A stretch of DNA of 9,798 nt from assembly GCA_030665925.1 (NCBI GenBank), contig DAOUYX010000046.1, positions 1-9,798 of the forward strand, given 5' to 3'. Below, piece after piece: positions 5,844 through 9,798 of this stretch. A program made the translations under genes and the position numbers. Below the pieces are notes generated by a model, which was given only the letters and a program-made list of their open reading frames with translations, searched no databases and was not told where the DNA came from. This DNA comes from Methanosarcinales archaeon. GTDB taxonomy: Archaea; Halobacteriota; Syntropharchaeia; Alkanophagales; Methanospirareceae. Position 1 is the stretch's first letter. Each line of letters begins with the position of its first letter.

Positions 5844-6476
5844 TTACAGTGCCTCAAAGCTGATCAGATTCAATTCATACCTCATGTCCTCAGCGTCATA
5901 AGAAAACACGCCCTCTGCAATTATCTTATCGCCTTCTTGCAACTCTGAGATTGAGCTGGTAGTAGCCACTCGCATTCGATGGTTGCCGGTTTCGTCACGG
6001 AGATAAAAAACGCGCGTGTAAACATCATCGGCGTGACCTGCAACACGTATCTTTTTTCCTTTGTACTCCTCCGGATGTGCTGCTATCTGCGATACAAAAG
6101 AGATATTACATCCCGGCGTCATTTTTTTTATTGCGTTTCCTGAGACTACGAGTTCGTACTCGCCTCGATATAGCTGCACTCTGCCTTCAACCTCTATCTC
6201 ATCGCCGTAGCTCAGATTTAACAGCTCCTTCCGATCATTCAGGGATTCGACAAATAGCATGAGTTCCGTTTGGTTTCCTTCGAGTTTCATTAAGACATTG
6301 CCATATTCGGTAACGCTGAACTCGGTAATAACACCTTCTGTACGTATGATCTCGTTTTCGTGGAGTGCAACCTCATCCAGAGGCACGAATGGGGGCGTTA
6401 CAAATAAAGATATGCCGTATAAGAGGCACACACCCAGCAAAGAGAAAATAATTACCGTTTTGCCTATGGTGTCCAT
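5844..6476 (-). CDS. membrane-anchored protein with two OB-fold-like repeats
   Basis: This 210-residue protein starts with one hydrophobic segment (about 8-26) that looks like an uncleaved signal anchor, so the rest probably faces outside the cytoplasm. Two units of about 75 residues follow (41-115 and 126-208). Each ends in a similar pattern: GDEIEVEGRVQLYRGEYELV in the first and EGDKIIAEGVFSYDAEDMRYEL in the second, typical of tRNA_anti/OB-fold strands 3-5. OB folds bind nucleic acid, sugars or protein; outside the membrane the ligand is open. No catalytic motif is visible. The start ATG 6476 follows a TATA box at 6502-6509, suggesting a nearly leaderless mRNA. Function unknown. Confidence 0.83.
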   Translation of the reverse strand: MDTIGKTVIIFSLLGVCLLYGISLFVTPPFVPLDEVALHENEIIRTEGVITEFSVTEYGNVLMKLEGNQTELMLFVESLNDRKELLNLSYGDEIEVEGRVQLYRGEYELVVSGNAIKKMTPGCNISFVSQIAAHPEEYKGKKIRVAGHADDVYTRVFYLRDETGNHRMRVATTSSISELQEGDKIIAEGVFSYDAEDMRYELNLISFEAL

Positions 6477-6501
6477 ACTTTACGATTTATCTCTTTATCT
6501 C

Positions 6502-6509
6502 ATTTATAA
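6502..6509 (-). promoter_or_regulatory. TATA-box promoter of the OB-fold protein gene
   Basis: The minus strand reads TTATAAAT, centred about 29 nt before the ATG at 6476. Transcription would begin within a few bases of the start codon, as in leaderless archaeal mRNAs. It separates this gene from the upstream dys gene despite the gap of only 75 bp. Confidence 0.5.
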
Positions 6510-6551
6510 CTGCGTATTTACGGTTCCAAAAATACCAAACAAGCCAAATTT

Positions 6552-7565
6552 TCATTTTTTTCTTCGCTCCATCCGTTCTCGTACCGCAGCCACGATTATC
6601 GGCAATGCAATGGTGGCATCACAGTAAACAGTAACTGCCTTCGCGTTTTCGCCTATCTTTCCCCACGATTTCGCTTCTTCTAAAGTCGCACCGCTTAAAC
6701 TACCATCTTCCGGCGTCTTCGTAGTTATTTGTATGGCGTAATCTAACCCTTCCTGACCCTCTTTTCGTGGTGCTATCAACGCAGATTGGAATATAAAGTT
6801 CTTTGGCACACCGCCACCGAGTATTATCGCACCCGTGCGTTTTGCCTCGCAGAAGAGATCTATCAATTCCCGCGTATCGTCGAATGCGTCAACCTCTAAC
6901 GCGCCTGCTTGTTTATATATCCATGCATGGAGCCCGATCATAGAATCTGCAATCGCAGGGCAGAATACCGGGACGTCACTGTCCACCGCACTCCGTAAAA
7001 TAGAATTTCTGTCCGAAAGATTCTCCCCTATCGCTGTCAGCAGTTCTTTTATACTGTACCTTTTGTGATCCAGTTGCTCAAACACGCCTCTCAAGAAATC
7101 TTCTAAATGCGCAAATGCCTCATCATGCACCATCACATCGTATATCCTATCTATGCCCTGCTTCCGTAGCCAGCCATCATCTACCTCTATCTCCGCAGAC
7201 CCAGCGGCAGCATTCGCATCCACACCACCGCTCATATAATGGTGTTCGCCAAGCGCTTCTATAATGTCATGCACGAGGTTTGCGCCCGTTGTTACCACCA
7301 CATCCACGTATCGCTCCCGAACCATCTCCGCGAGTATAGTTCGCATTCCAGCAGGGACCAGCGCACCGGCAATGCCAATGAAATTCGTCGTTTCCTCGTT
7401 CAGCATTTCTTCGTATATGTCCACTGCTTTTGCCAACCTGCCAGCACCAAAGGCGCAACCCCGTAACCCCACTACCAGTTCGTCTACACTTGTGTGCTGC
7501 CCTATTCTAACGCCTTTCACTTCTTTTAATCCTTCTAACGCCTTTGAATGCGCGTCTTTACTCAT
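6552..7565 (-). CDS. dys: deoxyhypusine synthase
   Basis: This enzyme uses NAD and spermidine to transfer an aminobutyl group to a lysine of aIF5A, the first step of hypusine formation. The 337 residues fit the family. Visible landmarks are IGIAGALVPAGMR (63-75), the NAD-site segment TTGANLVHDIIEALG (92-106), GGGVPKNF (250-257) and the active-site block SGATLEEAKSWGKIGENAK (291-309). Lys303 in SWGKI corresponds to the lysine that forms the enzyme intermediate, and it is followed by VTVYCDATIALP. All expected key residues appear intact. It starts at ATG 7565; a weak TATA-like stretch lies about 40 nt upstream on the minus strand (7603-7618). The 3' flank on the minus strand has T runs that may terminate transcription. 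Confidence 0.96.
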   Translation of the reverse strand: MSKDAHSKALEGLKEVKGVRIGQHTSVDELVVGLRGCAFGAGRLAKAVDIYEEMLNEETTNFIGIAGALVPAGMRTILAEMVRERYVDVVVTTGANLVHDIIEALGEHHYMSGGVDANAAAGSAEIEVDDGWLRKQGIDRIYDVMVHDEAFAHLEDFLRGVFEQLDHKRYSIKELLTAIGENLSDRNSILRSAVDSDVPVFCPAIADSMIGLHAWIYKQAGALEVDAFDDTRELIDLFCEAKRTGAIILGGGVPKNFIFQSALIAPRKEGQEGLDYAIQITTKTPEDGSLSGATLEEAKSWGKIGENAKAVTVYCDATIALPIIVAAVRERMERRKK

Positions 7566-7653
7566 TTCTCTATTCTACATTACATTTACGGACAAGAAAA
7601 AGAATAAAATCCTATAAGAATAGAAATGCTCAACCAAAAAAGTATCCATTCAT

Positions 7654-7660
7654 TTTATAA
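7654..7660 (+). promoter_or_regulatory. TATA-box candidate for tRNA-Pro
   Basis: TTTATAA lies about 54 nt before the mature 5' end of tRNA-Pro. With usual spacing, transcription starts near 7683, giving a G-rich leader of about 28 nt removed by RNase P. No closer TATA-like sequence is seen in the 145-bp gap. Confidence 0.4.
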
Positions 7661-7710
7661 GCATAAAACAGAAAGTAAAGTCACTGTGGGGGATATGGGT
7701 ATAGGTAGGC

Positions 7711-7783
7711 GGGGCTGTAGGGTAGCCAGGCATCCTTCCAGCTCGGGGAGCTGGTAACCGGAGTTCAAATCTCCGCAGCCCCA
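7711..7783 (+). tRNA. tRNA-Pro (anticodon probably GGG, with C33)
   Basis: The acceptor stem GGGGCTG pairs perfectly with CAGCCCC, with discriminator A at 7783 and no encoded CCA. The D-stem is GGGT/ATCC with loop AGCCAGGC. The T-arm is CGGAG/CTCCG with loop TTCAAAT. The best anticodon stem is CCAGC/GCTGG (7738-7742 and 7750-7754), enclosing the 7-nt loop TCGGGGA. This gives anticodon GGG (7745-7747), G37 and the U32-A38 combination known for tRNA-Pro(GGG), but places C instead of the near-universal U at position 33. It also leaves two bases between the D-stem and anticodon stem and a 4-nt variable region. Forcing U33 would give anticodon CGG, also proline, but destroys the stem. Proline identity is safe; the exact anticodon is less so. 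Confidence 0.88.
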
Positions 7784-7861
7784 TCTTCAGTTCCTTACCT
7801 TAATTTAAACCTGTATGGATGCGAGAAGAGATGATTGGGAGTGTGTCTTTTAATCAAAGAA

Positions 7862-7951
7862 TTTATTTTATACTACGGTTATGAATGGATGGACAGTCAT
7901 CCAGTAAGTATAGTCTGCCGAAAGTTGTAGAGAAAGAGGTGAAAATAAAAC
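7862..7951 (+). promoter_or_regulatory. promoter and leader of the CBS-domain gene
   Basis: A T-rich TATA-like stretch ends in TTTTATAC (7866-7873), predicting a start near 7893 and a leader of about 58 nt. A small inverted repeat, TGGATG/CATCCA (7886-7891 and 7898-7903), overlaps the predicted start. A clear Shine-Dalgarno, GAGGTGA (7936-7942), precedes the ATG at 7952 by 9 nt. The rest of the 168-bp gap after tRNA-Pro shows nothing I can name. Confidence 0.4.
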
Positions 7952-9154
7952 ATGTTTGACGAACCGGTAATAGAGATAAGCACGAGGGAAGTCGTTACCA
8001 TAACGCCCGATACCTCGATAGCGACGGCTATTGGCATTATGGAGAAGAGCAAGCTTCACACCCTGGTTGTACGTGCGAACGCGAACGATGCAATGTATCT
8101 TGTTAACATACAAGATCTGCTTCTTGCATCTAATCCAGACTCACACGTGGATGGATTCATGTTTAAACCACATGGCATACACAAAGACACGCCAACCATT
8201 GACGCAATATGTGAACTGATGGATAGTGGTCAGAGAGCGGCGCCCATACTTGACGATAGTGGAGCGCTTGCGGGGATTGTCACAGAGTATGACGTCATGA
8301 GACGAGGGGCTGAATCACGCACCTTAAAAGATGCTGAGGTGAGAAGGGTAATGCCCCGGAATCCTCTCTGTGTAGAAAAGACAGACAGCATTGGTAAAGC
8401 GCGAAGCATCATGAGAAAAAATAACATAGGGCGAGTTCTTGTAGTTGATGAAATGTCTAATTTGCTTGGCATCGTTACCGGCGGAGACATTTTAAGGAAG
8501 ATTTACAAGCCAAAAAGGCGGATGACCGCAGGTGAGTTTACCGGCGAGAAGGTTACACGAATGGAACAGCCGGTTTCGACCATTATGAATGCTCCGGTGA
8601 TAACCGCGGATGTCGATGCGAATCTCGCGGAGGTTGCGGATTTACTGCAGCAGCACGATATTCGTGGTGTGCCTATCGTCAAGGATAGAGTGCCACGAGG
8701 AATCATCACCATACTGGACATAATGCGCTATCTGCGCATGCTGAAAGAGGAGGCAATGGTGGAAGTTGAGATTCAAGGCGCACTCGATGAGGAGTATGAG
8801 GAACTCGCAGAGCGAATAATCGAGACGGAAGTGCGCAAAATTGCTAAATTCGCCAGAAGGATACACTGGATAAAGATCGCGATAAAAAAAGAGCGGGACC
8901 GAGGCGGTGTTCCGTATTATAAGATAAGCGCGCAGGTAAAAACCCCGGATAAATTGTACGTGGGTCAGGCGGAACCGAAACCCATCAAAACGATAACGGC
9001 AAAGACCGAGGATGTAGTGGAAGAAACGAAGGTGAGAAAGCGAAGATGGGACTTCATCGAGGTATTGAAGGACGCTTTGCTCTCGGTTGAGCGGCAGATA
9101 GAGGAAGACCGGGGGAGGAGACGGACAAAGAATCGGAAGTCGCGTGAAATGTAA
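7952..9154 (+). CDS. four-CBS-domain protein with C-terminal HPF/S30AE-like domain
   Basis: The 400 residues begin with four CBS units (about 10-62, 66-120, 127-186 and 205-265), i.e. two Bateman modules that usually bind adenine nucleotides. Ligand-type G-x-x-T-x-x-D motifs are visible as GIVTEYD (108-114), GIVTGGD (173-179) and GIITILD (250-256); the first unit is degenerate. Residues 267-385 follow the beta-alpha-beta-beta-beta-alpha order of hibernation-promoting factor: VEVEIQGALDEEYEELAERI helix, RRIHWIKIAIKKER strand, YYKISAQVKT strand, LYVGQAE strand, then the WDFIEVLKDALLSVERQIEE helix. A strongly basic tail (RGRRRTKNRKS) ends it, fitting contact with rRNA. I infer an energy-sensing ribosome-binding protein. 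The CBS part is certain; the HPF-like part rests on pattern reading. It starts at ATG 7952 with a good Shine-Dalgarno. Confidence 0.9.
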   Translation: MFDEPVIEISTREVVTITPDTSIATAIGIMEKSKLHTLVVRANANDAMYLVNIQDLLLASNPDSHVDGFMFKPHGIHKDTPTIDAICELMDSGQRAAPILDDSGALAGIVTEYDVMRRGAESRTLKDAEVRRVMPRNPLCVEKTDSIGKARSIMRKNNIGRVLVVDEMSNLLGIVTGGDILRKIYKPKRRMTAGEFTGEKVTRMEQPVSTIMNAPVITADVDANLAEVADLLQQHDIRGVPIVKDRVPRGIITILDIMRYLRMLKEEAMVEVEIQGALDEEYEELAERIIETEVRKIAKFARRIHWIKIAIKKERDRGGVPYYKISAQVKTPDKLYVGQAEPKPIKTITAKTEDVVEETKVRKRRWDFIEVLKDALLSVERQIEEDRGRRRTKNRKSREM

Positions 9155-9193
9155 ATCCGGTCAGTGACCTCACGTAGCACTCTTTCGATCACA

Positions 9194-9798
9194 TCACAAT
9201 TTAAAATCCGCTACTGGAATATCCAAATCAACATCCAGCACGTCCAGTTCCGTCACTTCCGCTTCAACTCCGAGCAACACGCTTAAACTCGGATTCGTCC
9301 GTCCCTTATCTCCTGATATGAGTTCCTTTATATACAAACCAGCGTCACATTTTAGCTCCATAACGGCACGGTGCGCTTCTGCTCTAAAAGATACCAATCG
9401 TGCGGTAGCTACCTTCCTTTTCCGTACCAAATCCGCTCGCCTGTGTACGACTCGAGTTGGCGTCCGCTGTTCGATCACCGCACCGGATAACGCATCTAAC
9501 GCATTTTTCACCGCGGCTTCGGGCACCGTATCAGTTGTTTTGAGCTCCACGTTGATCTGGTAAGTCTTATCAGCCTTCGCATTTTTTAGCTTCGCTACCA
9601 TTTCTTTTTTCACATACTGAAGACCAGTCACTTCGATTTTACCTGCGTTATCTGTATTCACCGTCTCTTCGGCTATCCGCAAATCCACGGTCCTCCGTTT
9701 TTGCTCCTTTATCTCCAGCACAAACGGGCGACCGGAACCAAGCATGCGAGCATCTATATCCTCTCTCCCACATCCGTGCAGCACCATGTCCGTACCTT
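9194..9798 (-). CDS. pus10: tRNA pseudouridine synthase Pus10, catalytic C-terminal part (gene cut by window)
   Basis: Archaeal Pus10 makes pseudouridine 54 (and often 55) in the tRNA T-loop. The frame remains open to the window edge, so the N-terminal THUMP-containing half is missing and ATG 9787 is internal. The visible part opens with HGCGREDIDARMLGSGRPFV, the family's catalytic signature with its aspartate, followed by the TPTRVVHRRADLVRKRKV segment and the end block AGLYIKELISGDKGRTNPSL with SVLLG and LDVLDVDL. These are the canonical Pus10 C-terminal motifs. It ends in TGA, 39 bp from the convergent CBS-domain gene. Both T-loops in this window carry the TTCAAAT target sequence. Confidence 0.94.
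   Translation of the reverse strand, partial: GTDMVLHGCGREDIDARMLGSGRPFVLEIKEQKRRTVDLRIAEETVNTDNAGKIEVTGLQYVKKEMVAKLKNAKADKTYQINVELKTTDTVPEAAVKNALDALSGAVIEQRTPTRVVHRRADLVRKRKVATARLVSFRAEAHRAVMELKCDAGLYIKELISGDKGRTNPSLSVLLGVEAEVTELDVLDVDLDIPVADFKL

Noticed and set aside
6077..7617. Several plus-strand reading frames of 60-120 codons opposite the OB-fold protein and dys genes
   Set aside because: They are antisense shadows of clearly conserved genes, with no family resemblance or ribosome-binding sites.
7881..7907. Eight-codon leader peptide (MNGWTVIQ) before the CBS-domain gene
   Set aside because: The predicted transcription start lies inside it and there is no Shine-Dalgarno or attenuator-like structure beyond a 6-bp hairpin.
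9143..9174. Nested short inverted repeats between the CBS gene and pus10 as a bidirectional terminator
   Set aside because: Stems are only 5 bp (GGTCA/TGACC inside CGTGA/TCACG) and no T run follows on either strand; too weak to list.

Overview
The window looks like part of a euryarchaeal chromosome, with a Methanomicrobia or ANME-1-type background as a tentative guess. Evidence is archaeal-type translation genes (aIF6, ribosomal proteins L31e and L39e, deoxyhypusine synthase, Pus10), a QueD enzyme suited to the preQ0/archaeosine route, two archaeal tRNAs without an encoded CCA end, TATA-like promoters and some leaderless-looking starts. Genes are packed tightly on both strands. No gap exceeds about 255 bp, and the two longest gaps hold related repeats.

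Left part (1-2600): the 3' end of a gamma-carbonic-anhydrase-like hexapeptide protein (+), a helical protein of unknown function with a DUF4145/HEPN-like tail (-), and a first major-facilitator transporter (-) followed by a hairpin terminator. Upstream of that transporter lies copy 1 of a 222-bp modular hairpin-rich element (2345-2566).

Middle (2579-5836): a second, drug-efflux-type MFS transporter (-), tRNA-Gly(TCC) (+), and copy 2 of the hairpin element (3960-4183), which runs into the stop codon of aIF6. Next is the minus-strand operon rpl39e-rpl31e-aif6; the 52-codon rpl39e was found by reading the gap upstream of rpl31e. A palindromic TATA box separates this operon from the divergent queD gene.

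Right part (5844-9798): a membrane-anchored protein with two OB-like repeats (-), deoxyhypusine synthase (-), a tRNA-Pro with an unusual anticodon loop (+), a four-CBS protein with a C-terminal domain resembling ribosome-hibernation factors (+), and the catalytic 3' part of pus10 (-), cut by the window edge.

Functionally, the window is dominated by translation: ribosome assembly (aIF6, L31e, L39e), aIF5A hypusination (dys), tRNA modification (queD, pus10), two tRNAs and possibly adenylate-sensing control of ribosomes (CBS fusion). The signals most worth follow-up are the paired modular intergenic elements with a long hairpin in copy 2, the CBS-HPF-like fusion and the tRNA-Pro with apparent C33.
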